DNA of 33,246 nt from Akkermansiaceae bacterium UBA6138 (GCA_002422425.1 DIVG01000086.1:23197-56442), one strand, 5' to 3'; counted from the stretch's first letter, positions 8,419 to 17,264 are shown. Program-made: numbers and translations. Notes: a model not told the origin generated them from the letters alone.

Positions 8419-9075
8419 ATGAATCCGGGACCATCGCGGACGGTTGATTATGCCGTCAGGCTTCTCGAGCAGGGTCTTATCTGCGTGCCGCTCAGTCGGG
8501 AAGGCCGGCATCTCGACCTCGAGGCAATGGGGTATCACCCCCTCCATCTTCAGACCTTGAGAAAGAAACTGAAGGAACTGGCTTTCGCCAGCGTTGCTTT
8601 TCATTTCTCCCAGCACCCTCCGGATTCCGACACCCTTGCCGATTGGATCGGGAAATCCTCCGGGAACCTCGGGATTATCGGCGGCTATCTGAACCTCGCA
8701 ATTCTTGACTTTGACAGAACGGATCTTTACGAAAAATGGAGGCGGAAACAGCCCGGCATTTCCTCGTCAACGCCGACAGCAAAGAGCCCGAACGGTTTCC
8801 ATGTTTATTTGCAGACCGCGAAACCTGAAATTTCATCGAGCCTGCACTTCGGTTTCAAGCGGGCGGGGCACATCAAGGCTCTCGGCGGGTATGTGCTGAC
8901 TCCGCCACCGGAGACGGAAGGCGAAGGGGCCTACCAGTGGCTTCCGGGCCTCTCACCCTTTGAGGTGAGACCAAGGAGGGTGGAGAGCCTCCGCTCGCTC
9001 TCGCTTCTTCCGGTCGGCCGACTGAGAGATGTCCACGATCGGGTTTTCAAGCGGGGCTGGTTCGAACCGAAGTGA
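8419..9075 (+). CDS. Stand-alone bifunctional primase/polymerase (PrimPol, AEP) N-domain-like protein
   Basis: This 218-residue protein resembles the archaeo-eukaryotic primase-polymerase domain found at the N-terminus of many plasmid and phage replication proteins. The order of landmarks fits: an N-terminal YAVRLLEQGLICVPLS, then GNLGIIGGYLNLAILDFD with the metal-binding pair Asp97 and Asp99, then SPNGFHVYLQT with His128 in the place of the nucleotide-binding His, then KALGGYVLTPPP. The position where the family usually has a third catalytic Asp (as in D-I-R-G-D-G-G-Y) reads His151-Ile-Lys, so polymerase activity may be lost. There is no helicase domain and no replication neighbour; a glycosyltransferase follows 97 bp later. 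The family call is by motif memory and should be tested by profile search. Confidence 0.72.
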   Translation: MNPGPSRTVDYAVRLLEQGLICVPLSREGRHLDLEAMGYHPLHLQTLRKKLKELAFASVAFHFSQHPPDSDTLADWIGKSSGNLGIIGGYLNLAILDFDRTDLYEKWRRKQPGISSSTPTAKSPNGFHVYLQTAKPEISSSLHFGFKRAGHIKALGGYVLTPPPETEGEGAYQWLPGLSPFEVRPRRVESLRSLSLLPVGRLRDVHDRVFKRGWFEPK

Positions 9076-9097
9076 TGGAAACCTTCAACGACACGTC

Positions 9098-9126
9098 TCC
9101 GGGGGGGCGAAGCCTGGCTCCCCGGA
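9098..9126. repeat. Hairpin between the PrimPol-like gene and the glycosyltransferase gene
   Basis: Arms TCCGGGG (9098-9104) and CCCCGGA (9120-9126) pair perfectly around a 15-nt loop that itself contains GGC and GCC. It could be a weak terminator, an attenuator or an mRNA end signal. No T-run follows directly. Confidence 0.35.
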
Positions 9127-9172
9127 CGGCGGGAAAGCAGGCCGGGGTCGCAGACCACCGCGTTTTTGATTT

Positions 9173-11338
9173 ATGAGCAATGGACAAGAGGCCCTCGTTT
9201 CCGTCGTCATCCCGGCACGCAATGCAGCATCCACCATCGCGCGCCTCCTCCGCAGCCTTGTTCCAGACCGCGCGGTAATCCTCGAGATTCTCGTGATTGA
9301 CGACGGATCAGTCGACGCCACCGCCGCCGTGGCGATAGACGCCTCGGAACGCTGCGACCTGCCCCTCAGGGTAGTGCCGGTTGCCTTCGGTGCGGCAGGG
9401 ACGTCGCGAAATTTCGGAATGGAACAGGCGGGAGGAAAGTATCTCTTTTTTGTTGATGCGGACGATGAACTCTTTCCCGGCGCCCTCTCGCTCCTCTCTT
9501 CGAAGCTACTGGAAACTCCCGGTGCCGGTCTTGCCATCGGGTCGTGTATCAGACGGACTGCCAACCGGCCTGACAAAATCAAAGTTCCTCACGGCTACAC
9601 CGGGGGTCGAACGCGGAATGTGATTCGTTACCTCGCCAACGAGCTCTGGCCGATCGCCATGGGGAGTGCCATGGTGGTGACTTCCGGCGCATTGGCATGT
9701 CGTTTCCCCGAAACGATCAGTCTGGACGAGGACACTTGTTTTTGGGCGGCACTTCTGAGCAAGGCGAGTGTGGTGACCACGCCCGAACCCGTCCTTTTGT
9801 ATCAATTGGACGAGGCCCGGATGGCCAAACGCTACACCTCCTCACCGCGCACCACGCTTCTCGGCATCGCACGCGAATTGAGAAAACTCGCCCGATACGG
9901 GGTCCCCGAGAGCGCACTGAAGCAGCGCACCGCGTGGGTGGCACTGCGGATCGCCCGGCATCTGATCATGGAGGGCCGGTATAGCGAGGCGAGTCGCCTT
10001 CTTCGGTTCGCCGGCAGTCATCCCCGCTTTTGCCGCAGCTGGAAGGTTTTTCAATACTCTCTGCGCTCCCGTTTCGGTGAATTCTTTCAATTTCTCTTCA
10101 AAAACGAGCCGGCGTCATTCCGTGCCCGTGAACGAAAGCCGTCACCCGGAGAACGCCGTGTTCTTGTTATTACCGTTGATCCGGCGGCTCCGCCAGTTTC
10201 CGGCGCGGACCTCAGAAATTTTCGTAACGCACAGTCCGCCGCGAAACTGGGCAGTTGCCGACTCGTCTCAATTCGTCCTGACGAGAACGGAAGAGGCGTC
10301 CCGGAGACCGGCTGCCAATCTCATTCGGTCGGCTTGTCAGGAGAAAAATCGGGAGCTTTGAATCCCCTGCGTTGCCGGATGGAAGCCCGAATTGCCCGTC
10401 CCGTCCTTCCGCGTCTTTTGAAAATCATCGCGGAGTTCCAACCCGACACAATCGTAGTCGAGGGGATTCCGCTTGCCTCCCTGCTGAAACCCCTGAGACC
10501 CCATGCCGATCTTCTCGTTCTGGACATGCACAACATCGAGTCCGACCTCGCGGGACAACGGCCGAAAAGTCGATCCCGGCGTAAAAGGCTCTCCACTCTG
10601 CTCTACGGGGACGCGGCAAGGATTAGAAGGCTGGAAAGAAAAGCGATTAGACGGGTCGATCGCATCTGGGTCTGCTCGGAACGCGAAAAGGAACGACTCC
10701 TTGAGTTGCACCGGCCGCCAGTGTCGGTTCAGGTCGTACCTAACGTGATTCCGAGGGCGGAGTCCCTCCGTAGCGACCTTCCCCGACACGAAATCGGACG
10801 CGCCGCAGGCCCGGTAATCTTTTTTGTCGGTCACCTTGGTTACTGGCCTAATGTGAGAGCTGCGGAGAGGCTCGCCGGAGGCATCATGCCCATGGTTCGA
10901 GAGACTTTTCCCACCGCCTCACTCCTCTTGGCGGGGCGCTCTCCCGCCCCGAGCATGCGGGACCTCGCTTCAAACCCGGGTATTGAGCTTCACGGAAATC
11001 CGGCGGATTTGTCGGTTTTTTACGAGAGAGCGGACATTGCCGTCATTCCCCTCTCTGAAGGCGGGGGAACGCGAATCAAGGTCCTTGAGGCCATGGCTTC
11101 GGGCCTGCCTGTCGTGGCCACGCCGCTTGCTATCGAAGGACTCGATCTGGTTGACGGCGAAGATGTCCTCGTCGCGGAGTCGGACGAAGGAATTGCCCTG
11201 CATATTATTGAGCTATGGCGAAACGTCGACGCCCGGTCGCGCCAGGTCAGCCGTGCCCGCAAGACCGTTTCCCTTCGTTATGGCTCAGAAGCGCTTGATC
11301 TCCCGATCAGTGCTGGGCTTACCCGAACGATTGACTGA
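9173..11338 (+). CDS. Two-domain glycosyltransferase, GT2 fused to GT4
   Basis: This 721-residue cytoplasmic protein carries two glycosyltransferase modules. The N-terminal GT-A module (about 1-260) opens with VSVVIPARNAASTIARLL, has DDGS at 43-46 and the metal-binding D95-A-D97-D98. The C-terminal GT-B module of family 4 starts near 325 (RVLVITVDPAAPPVSGADLRN) and shows VFFVGHLGYWPN-like sequence near 547 and the donor-binding EGGGTRIKVLEAMASGLP near 628-645, where the conserved Glu lies. No transmembrane segment is evident. Such proteins build polysaccharide, O-antigen or glycolipid chains, and two modules could add two sugars in turn. No wzx/wzy or other polysaccharide genes are adjacent, so the product is unknown. 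It ends 67 bp from the convergent ftsW. Confidence 0.88.
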   Translation: MSNGQEALVSVVIPARNAASTIARLLRSLVPDRAVILEILVIDDGSVDATAAVAIDASERCDLPLRVVPVAFGAAGTSRNFGMEQAGGKYLFFVDADDELFPGALSLLSSKLLETPGAGLAIGSCIRRTANRPDKIKVPHGYTGGRTRNVIRYLANELWPIAMGSAMVVTSGALACRFPETISLDEDTCFWAALLSKASVVTTPEPVLLYQLDEARMAKRYTSSPRTTLLGIARELRKLARYGVPESALKQRTAWVALRIARHLIMEGRYSEASRLLRFAGSHPRFCRSWKVFQYSLRSRFGEFFQFLFKNEPASFRARERKPSPGERRVLVITVDPAAPPVSGADLRNFRNAQSAAKLGSCRLVSIRPDENGRGVPETGCQSHSVGLSGEKSGALNPLRCRMEARIARPVLPRLLKIIAEFQPDTIVVEGIPLASLLKPLRPHADLLVLDMHNIESDLAGQRPKSRSRRKRLSTLLYGDAARIRRLERKAIRRVDRIWVCSEREKERLLELHRPPVSVQVVPNVIPRAESLRSDLPRHEIGRAAGPVIFFVGHLGYWPNVRAAERLAGGIMPMVRETFPTASLLLAGRSPAPSMRDLASNPGIELHGNPADLSVFYERADIAVIPLSEGGGTRIKVLEAMASGLPVVATPLAIEGLDLVDGEDVLVAESDEGIALHIIELWRNVDARSRQVSRARKTVSLRYGSEALDLPISAGLTRTID

Positions 11339-11405
11339 GCCGGAGACCTCCAGCCCTTTGAAGGCAACCAGTCCGCCGGCAGTATCCCTCACACCCAACC
11401 CCGGC

Positions 11406-12551
11406 TCATACCCGCGGCGTGATCCTTGGTCTCAGAACCCAGCCCCGGGCTTCCTCATTCTCACTCCGACCCTGACGGTAAATGTTAATCAGAATCCCCA
11501 CCGCGAACAGGGCCATAACGAGAGAAGAGCCTCCGTAGCTGACGAAAGGAAGCGTCAGTCCTTTGTTAGGAAGGATCGAGATGCTCACTCCGATGTTGAC
11601 GAAAGCCTGGAACGACATAAACCCGACGAGACCGATTGCAAGAAGGGTGCCGAAGCGATCAGGCGAATGGAAAGCGATAATGAAACCGGACACGGCGATC
11701 GTTATAAATGCAACGATGACGAGAACCGTGAAGAGCAAGCCCATCTCTTCGCCAATCATGGGGAAAATAAAGTCGGTGTGAGCAAATGGCATGTAGAGCA
11801 TCTTGAGACGCCCCTCCCCGATGCCGCGTCCTGTCATACCGCCGGAACCGATCGCCATCAGCGAGATCCACTGCTGGAAACCGGCACCGAGGCGATACTT
11901 TTCAGGGTCGAGGAAGGCCATGACGCGAGTCATCCGATCCGGGGCATAACTCAACATCCCGAGGAAGGTGATAAAGCCCACCATGGCGAGACCGGTCAAA
12001 TACTTCCAATTGCTCCCGGCCACAAAAAGCATCAGAAACGCAGTAGCGGCGAGAACGCTGGTGGTGCCGATGTCCACCTCGAAAAGGATAAGAACCAACG
12101 GCAACGCAATGATGCCTAGAGGGTAGGCGAATCCGCGGAGAAAGTCTTTCCCGCAATCGGGATGCCTCGAAAACCAGTAGGCGAGAAACACAATCACTCC
12201 GATTTTACCGACTTCCGAGGGCTGGACCTGGAGCGGGCCGAGGCCGACCCAGCGACGCTCGCCGTTAATCTCCATTCCGACACCCGGGAGATAGCAGAGC
12301 GCCAGAAAAAAACAGACCGCAGCGTAGATCCACCAGACGCGACGCTTCCAGAGACGAAAGTCGGTCGCAGCGGCAAACCAGCATGCACCCACCCCGATCA
12401 GGAACCAGAGAGCCTGACGCTTCGCCTCACGATAACCGTCGTCCGCATCAGCATGAGCGCTGAAAATGCACGTGCTGATGAGCATGACGAAACCCACGAT
12501 GATGAGAAACGACACGGACGAGAGGAGCAGAACCAGGCTTTTGCGATGCAT
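11406..12551 (-). CDS. ftsW: Lipid II polymerase and division protein FtsW (SEDS family)
   Basis: FtsW is the septal peptidoglycan glycosyltransferase that works with its partner transpeptidase FtsI. The 381 residues contain about ten hydrophobic helices and family motifs: NGERRWVGLGPLQVQPSE in the first large loop, the GAGFQQWISLMAIGSGGMTG region, FIFPMIGEEMG, and near the end LPFVSYGGSSLV. The frame is open back to 12668, but the ATG at 12551 gives a normal FtsW N-terminus and avoids overlap with the upstream LysM gene. It is the last gene of the dcw cluster in this window. Its position in the cluster with ftsI supports FtsW over the elongation homologue RodA. Confidence 0.94.
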   Translation of the reverse strand: MHRKSLVLLLSSVSFLIIVGFVMLISTCIFSAHADADDGYREAKRQALWFLIGVGACWFAAATDFRLWKRRVWWIYAAVCFFLALCYLPGVGMEINGERRWVGLGPLQVQPSEVGKIGVIVFLAYWFSRHPDCGKDFLRGFAYPLGIIALPLVLILFEVDIGTTSVLAATAFLMLFVAGSNWKYLTGLAMVGFITFLGMLSYAPDRMTRVMAFLDPEKYRLGAGFQQWISLMAIGSGGMTGRGIGEGRLKMLYMPFAHTDFIFPMIGEEMGLLFTVLVIVAFITIAVSGFIIAFHSPDRFGTLLAIGLVGFMSFQAFVNIGVSISILPNKGLTLPFVSYGGSSLVMALFAVGILINIYRQGRSENEEARGWVLRPRITPRV

Positions 12552-12597
12552 CGGAAAGAGTGCGATGGAGAAAACAGGGGCGCGCGTGAAGCACCGA

Positions 12598-13407
12598 TTA
12601 GTTCCCCGCAGGGATGCGAAGCTGCTGACCGATCTGAAGGGCCTCGGCGTTTTTGATTCCGTTTTCACTCATGAGGCGATTAAACGGGACGTTGAACTTA
12701 CGCGAAATCGCCCATGCGGTATCGCCGGGTTTCACCTGATAGGTGGAGGGCTTCGCCGCAGCGGCAGGCGTGGCGACAGGAGCCGCTGGTGCCGCCTCGA
12801 CGACCGCAACGGCGACTGGAGCGGGCTGATCCAGACCGGGAATATCGAGAACACGTCCCGGGTAAAGCTCGTTATCCGAGATGATCGCGTTTTTTTCCTT
12901 GAGGGCGGCTGCGGTAACGCCCAGCTGGGCGGCAACTTCCGGCAGAGTATCGCCCGCGAGGACTTTATACTGGGCCTTCGCCGGATCAAAACGAAGAGGC
13001 TCAGCAGGCGCATGGCGAGCCGGTATTTCAACTGGAGCCGCCGCCGCCGGGACGGCTGCGGGAACGGCTGCGGGAACGGCTGCGGGAACGGCTGCGGGGA
13101 CGGCAACAGCCAGTTCCTTTGCCTCCTGCACGGCGGATTCAAAATTCTGACGAGCGGTGCTGATCTTGATGCCGCTTGTCTCGGACGCCTTATCGACCAT
13201 CTTAAAGCCAAGAATGCCGCCAATGGCGACGACGTGCAGAAGCAGCACGACGGTAAAAATGCGGGTAAGACGCACGTCAGGGGTATCGAGATACCAGTCC
13301 TGCTCTTCGGTGACGTTGGCGGCGAGTTTCATCTCCGCGCGGACTTTCCCGAAGAACCCGTTTCGGGTGCCCTTTGCTGTTCTCCGGTTTCTTCTTTTGT
13401 TGCTCAT
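12598..13407 (-). CDS. LysM-domain membrane protein inside the dcw cluster
   Basis: This 269-residue protein has a basic cytoplasmic N-terminus (NKRRNRRTAKG), one transmembrane helix at about 48-68, an Ala-Pro-Val linker, and two LysM domains (about 147-190 and 223-266), each with the GDT core and a C-terminal pattern such as QIGQQLRIP. LysM modules bind N-acetylglucosamine in peptidoglycan, so the predicted topology is an inner-membrane anchor with a periplasmic cell-wall binding end. The ATG at 13407 is chosen over the open frame back to 13953, which only covers murD. It lies 28 bp after murD and 46 bp before ftsW, so it should be part of the division operon. No catalytic domain is visible. 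Its division role is inferred from context. Confidence 0.9.
   Translation of the reverse strand: MSNKRRNRRTAKGTRNGFFGKVRAEMKLAANVTEEQDWYLDTPDVRLTRIFTVVLLLHVVAIGGILGFKMVDKASETSGIKISTARQNFESAVQEAKELAVAVPAAVPAAVPAAVPAAVPAAAAPVEIPARHAPAEPLRFDPAKAQYKVLAGDTLPEVAAQLGVTAAALKEKNAIISDNELYPGRVLDIPGLDQPAPVAVAVVEAAPAAPVATPAAAAKPSTYQVKPGDTAWAISRKFNVPFNRLMSENGIKNAEALQIGQQLRIPAGN
13049..13108 (-). repeat. 12-bp tandem repeat coding the Ala-Pro-Val linker
   Basis: Three exact copies of GGAACGGCTGCG (plus-strand reading) run from 13061 to 13096, with imperfect copies on both sides. They encode repeated V-P-A-A in the linker of the LysM protein. Copy-number change would lengthen or shorten the linker in steps of four residues without changing frame. 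Confidence 0.8.
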
Positions 13408-13435
13408 GATGATCTTGGGTTGTTGGTGGAAAAAT

Positions 13436-14764
13436 TTACCCGGCGACGAGGGCGGTGACAGCCTCCCGAAAAGCAAGGCCGCGGGCTTCGTAGCCGCTGA
13501 ACATATCGAAGCTTGAGGTGCCGGGCGAAAAGAGGACGACGTCGCCGCTGCGGGCAAGTTCCGAGGCGAGCTGGACCGCAGCGGGCACGTCTGTGGCGAG
13601 GCGGCACGAGACCGCACCGTCCCAGGCGGTGGCGATATGCTGAGCGATCTCGCCGATGCAGACGGCGACACGGGTGGTGCGTCCGGCGACCTCGCGCAGT
13701 TCGCTGAAGTCGAGACCTTTATTTTTGCCTCCGACGATGAGGACAACGGGAGTCTCCTGCCCCATGAGGGCGCTCTCAAGGGAGTGCAGGTTGGTTGACT
13801 TGGAATCGTTGAGGTAAAGGACACCGTCGATCGCGGCGACTTTTTCACAACGGTGCGGCGGGGCCTCGAAACTATTGACGGCCGACTGGACCGCTTCGCG
13901 GGGAAGACCGAGGTGGCTGGCGACAGCGAGGGCGGCCATGACGTTCTCGGCATTGTGCTTGCCCTGGAGAGTGCCTTCGGAAAAGGGAAAAACGGCGCCG
14001 CTCTCCTGATCGTGGATACTCCCCTGCCCGTAGCGGAAACGTCCGCCGTCGGCGAAGGCGGAGAAGGTTACGATCTCACCGGGGAGCGCGCCGAGGTCGC
14101 ACTCGAGCTTGTGAATGACGAGGGAGGACGCGGTGAGATTTTCAAAGAGGCGGTATTTCGCCGCGTAGTAATCGGCGAGGGTCGCGTAGCGGTCCATGTG
14201 ATCGGGCGCAAAGTTTGTCCATATCGCGATTTCGGGGGCGAAGTCGGCAATGGTCTCCAGCTGGAAAGAACTGACCTCAAGAACGACCCAGTCGTAAGAA
14301 ACACCCGAGCTGATGACTTCGCTGTAGGCGAGTCCGATGTTTCCTGCCGCGATGGCCCTGATCCCGCAGGCATTAAGCATCGCGGCAATGAGAGCGGTTG
14401 TCGTCGTCTTGCCGTTGGTGCCGGTGATGGCGATGACGGGGACGTCGCTCAAACGATCCGCGAACTCGATTTCTCCGATGAGTTCGCTTGAAGCGGCGGC
14501 AAAAACGCGGGCGATAGGCCAGGCAGTGTCGATCCCGGGACTGATAACCGCGAGGTCGAAGGAGCCGGCCGGAGAGATCGCCTCGTCCCCGCAGATCAGG
14601 GGCACACCAAGTCCGGAGAACTTCGCGACCGCAGGAGCGAGTTTTTCTTCGCTGCCGTTGTCGTAGGCCTCGACAAACGCACCCCGCGAAACGGCGAGGG
14701 CGGCGGCGGCATATCCGCTGCTGCCCGCGCCGAGAACGGCGATACGTTTTCCCTGAAGATCCAT
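13436..14764 (-). CDS. murD: UDP-N-acetylmuramoyl-L-alanine--D-glutamate ligase
   Basis: MurD adds D-glutamate to UDP-MurNAc-L-Ala in the cytoplasm, using ATP. The 442-residue protein has an N-terminal Rossmann segment (RIAVLGAGSSGYAA, 7-20), the ligase P-loop GTNGKTTTT at 115-123, the DHMDRYATLADYYAAK region where MurD carries its conserved His and Asp, and the late LNDSKSTNLHSLESAL motif typical of MurD. Length is normal for the family. It begins 13 bp after mraY and is followed after 28 bp by the LysM gene; murD followed by ftsW is the common order in other bacteria. Confidence 0.96.
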   Translation of the reverse strand: MDLQGKRIAVLGAGSSGYAAAALAVSRGAFVEAYDNGSEEKLAPAVAKFSGLGVPLICGDEAISPAGSFDLAVISPGIDTAWPIARVFAAASSELIGEIEFADRLSDVPVIAITGTNGKTTTTALIAAMLNACGIRAIAAGNIGLAYSEVISSGVSYDWVVLEVSSFQLETIADFAPEIAIWTNFAPDHMDRYATLADYYAAKYRLFENLTASSLVIHKLECDLGALPGEIVTFSAFADGGRFRYGQGSIHDQESGAVFPFSEGTLQGKHNAENVMAALAVASHLGLPREAVQSAVNSFEAPPHRCEKVAAIDGVLYLNDSKSTNLHSLESALMGQETPVVLIVGGKNKGLDFSELREVAGRTTRVAVCIGEIAQHIATAWDGAVSCRLATDVPAAVQLASELARSGDVVLFSPGTSSFDMFSGYEARGLAFREAVTALVAG

Positions 14765-14777
14765 TGCGGCAAAGTTC

Positions 14778-15890
14778 CTAACGGAGTTTTAATGTCATCA
14801 GTCCCACCATCGCGGCGACGATGGAAATGATCCAAAAGCGGTTGATCACTTTGCTTTCCTCCCACCCGAGGAGTTCAAAGTGATGGTGAATTGGCGACAT
14901 CTTGAAAATGCGCTTCCCGGTGAGTTTGAAGCTCGCGACCTGAAGGATGACCGACATGGCCTCCATCACAAAGACGAAACCGATCACGACAAGAAGAAGT
15001 TCCTGCTTGCAGCAAATCGCGATCATTCCCAGCATGCCGCCAATTGAAAGTGATCCGGTGTCCCCCATGAAAACCCGGGCGGGATGACAGTTGAACCAGA
15101 GGAACCCGAGGGCCGCACCGACAAGTCCGGCACAAAAAATCGAGACCTCACCGGCCGAGGGATGAAACGGAACAAACAGGTAATTCTGCGCGAGAACCTG
15201 ATGCCCTGCTACATAGGTGAGAATCCCGTAGGCGAGGCCCGTCGTAACGGTGCATCCCGAGGCGAGCCCATCAAGTCCATCGGTAAGGTTGACCGCATTC
15301 GACGCCCCCACGATGACGAGAGGGAGAAGAACAAGGGTGTAGATACCCATATCGCCGATAATAGGATACTTCAACGAGGGAAGATAGAGCTGGCGGATGT
15401 ATTCCGAAGTCTCGGGAAGGAGGTAGAGATAACCCACGGCAAGGCCGGCCACAGCGAACTGAATAAGGAGTTTAAAGCGGCCGCTTACTCCGGCGGAGTT
15501 TTTCTTTTTCACCTTGCGCCAGTCATCGAGAAAGCCGAGCAATCCGGTCGTGATCGTGACAAATATCAGCGTCTGAATAAAAGGATTCGCGATGCGGGCC
15601 CAGAGCACTGTTGCCGCGAGAACTGAACCCACGATCAGGAGCCCTCCCATCGTGGGAGTCCCTGTCTTGATCCCGTGGAGTTCGGCGAGGCGATGGACTT
15701 CCTCCTTCGTTCGGATCGGCTGACCGATTTTCAGCGAGGTCAGCTTGAGGATGACGCGGTTGCCGAACAAAACCGAGATGAGGAAGGCTGTCAGACAAGC
15801 CCCCGCCGCGCGAAAGGTCTGATACTGAAAAACATTCAGAATATCAAAGAACTCCGACGAATCTTTCAGAAGATGAAGGTAATACAACAT
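14778..15890 (-). CDS. mraY: Phospho-N-acetylmuramoyl-pentapeptide-transferase
   Basis: MraY transfers phospho-MurNAc-pentapeptide to undecaprenyl phosphate at the inner membrane, making lipid I. The 370-residue protein is highly hydrophobic with about ten helices. Catalytic landmarks are the Asp122-Asp123 pair in GFLDDWRKV, NLTDGLDGLA with Asp204 and Asp207, FMGDTGSL at 274-281, and the HHH motif at 335-337 followed by FELLGW. Length and motifs fit the family closely. The start ATG lies 6 bp after the murF stop, so translation is likely coupled. Confidence 0.97.
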   Translation of the reverse strand: MLYYLHLLKDSSEFFDILNVFQYQTFRAAGACLTAFLISVLFGNRVILKLTSLKIGQPIRTKEEVHRLAELHGIKTGTPTMGGLLIVGSVLAATVLWARIANPFIQTLIFVTITTGLLGFLDDWRKVKKKNSAGVSGRFKLLIQFAVAGLAVGYLYLLPETSEYIRQLYLPSLKYPIIGDMGIYTLVLLPLVIVGASNAVNLTDGLDGLASGCTVTTGLAYGILTYVAGHQVLAQNYLFVPFHPSAGEVSIFCAGLVGAALGFLWFNCHPARVFMGDTGSLSIGGMLGMIAICCKQELLLVVIGFVFVMEAMSVILQVASFKLTGKRIFKMSPIHHHFELLGWEESKVINRFWIISIVAAMVGLMTLKLR

Positions 15891-15896
15891 AGGGTG

Positions 15897-17264
15897 TCAA
15901 ATAAGGGCGGCGATGACCTGCTCCATCCCGGCTGAACGACTTCCTTTGACAAGAACGAGGTCACCCTCGGCAAGGTAATCGCGAAGAAATTCAGCGGCAG
16001 CAGCGTGGTTTTCGAAATTGAGGTTCACTGCGAGATCGGCCGCCCCTTCATTGATGCGGGCGGCGCGGGAGGTGACGGTGACGAGGGCATCGATACCGTG
16101 GGCGGCGACACGCTCACCGAGCCGGTGGTGCTCGGCCTCTTCGTGCGGCCCCAGTTCCCCCATGAAGCCGAGCACGGCGACACGGCGCCCTCTTGCTTCG
16201 GCCGACGCAAGAGTCCGCAGAGCCGCGAGCATCGAATCGGGGTTGGCATTATAGCTGTCGTCGATAAAAACAATCCCTCGGACGGTTCTCTCCTCAAGAC
16301 GACCGCGGGTAAGTTGAACTCCCGAGAGAGCCGTTGCCACGGCAGCGGGAGAAATTCCCTGACGAAGACCCACCGCAGCGGCAAGGAGGGCGTTCATCAC
16401 CATATGATCACCGCGCACCGGCAGGACGACTTCTGAGGCATCGCCGAAATCCGAGCAGAGATCGAAACGCATTCGCCCGTCCCTGTCGGCGACAAGGGAC
16501 TCGGCGCGAACGACCCCCGCGCCGATTCCGACCGGGATCATCTCGCAGGAAACGTTGTCCCTGACAAACTCGAAATAATCATCCGCAGCGGGCATCACAC
16601 AGTAACCCGAAGCGGGCACGGCGGCAGGAAGAGAGGATTTTTCCAAAGCGATCGCCCCGCGCGTACCCATGTGCTCGATGTGGGCGGTCCCGATGTTCGT
16701 GATCACTGCCGCATCGGGACCGGCGATCTCAGCGAGGATTTCGATTTCCCCGGGATGGTTCATTCCCATTTCCCACACCGCGAACCTGTCCCCCGCCCTT
16801 CCCGAGAGAATCGTGAGAGGCAAACCGATGTGGTTATTGAGATTGCCGACCGTGGAATTAACTTGCCCCCCTGCGGCGAGGACGGCGCTGAGGAAATCTT
16901 TCGTCGAAGTCTTGCCATTGCTGCCGGTGACCCCGACAACAAAAAGGTCGGGAGAAGCCCTGCGGTGATGGAAGGCCAGCGACTGCAGAGCCTTTAGCGT
17001 ATCTTTCACCCGAATAATGCCGCCCTCATAGGTCTCCGTCTCGACCGGAAGCTGATGCACCAGGATCGCTGCAGCACCCGCAGCCACCACATCGGCAAGA
17101 AACGCATGAGCGTCATGACGCTCGCCTTTCAGCGCCACAAAGAGCGAGCCTGGCGAAACCGCGCGCGAATCGGTCGTGAGCGAGGCCACTTCCCGCGACG
17201 GCACCCCTTGAATAAGGGCTCCATCGACCCACCCGGCGATCTGCGAAAGCGTCAACGTCTTCAC
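15897..17264 (-). CDS. murF: UDP-N-acetylmuramoyl-tripeptide--D-alanyl-D-alanine ligase
   Basis: MurF adds the D-Ala-D-Ala dipeptide to UDP-MurNAc-tripeptide to finish the pentapeptide precursor in the cytoplasm. The 455-residue protein shows the MurF N-domain TDSRAVSPGSLFVALKGE (31-48), the P-loop GVTGSNGKTST (111-121), the GMNHPGEI motif typical of MurF, and DDSYNANPDSM, the MurF signature near residue 335. Its start overlaps the murE stop by 4 bp (ATGA), the usual coupled arrangement. The neighbours are murE and mraY in the standard order. Confidence 0.97.
   Translation of the reverse strand: MKTLTLSQIAGWVDGALIQGVPSREVASLTTDSRAVSPGSLFVALKGERHDAHAFLADVVAAGAAAILVHQLPVETETYEGGIIRVKDTLKALQSLAFHHRRASPDLFVVGVTGSNGKTSTKDFLSAVLAAGGQVNSTVGNLNNHIGLPLTILSGRAGDRFAVWEMGMNHPGEIEILAEIAGPDAAVITNIGTAHIEHMGTRGAIALEKSSLPAAVPASGYCVMPAADDYFEFVRDNVSCEMIPVGIGAGVVRAESLVADRDGRMRFDLCSDFGDASEVVLPVRGDHMVMNALLAAAVGLRQGISPAAVATALSGVQLTRGRLEERTVRGIVFIDDSYNANPDSMLAALRTLASAEARGRRVAVLGFMGELGPHEEAEHHRLGERVAAHGIDALVTVTSRAARINEGAADLAVNLNFENHAAAAEFLRDYLAEGDLVLVKGSRSAGMEQVIAALI

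Noticed and set aside
8308..8616. A 102-codon minus-strand frame overlapping the PrimPol-like gene start
   Set aside because: No recognisable features, and it runs across the upstream palindromes; the plus-strand gene explains the region better.
8419..11338. The PrimPol-like and glycosyltransferase pair as a defence system or mobile element
   Set aside because: No integrase, transposase, toxin, nuclease, attachment-site repeat or composition break was seen to support this; left as an open question in the findings.
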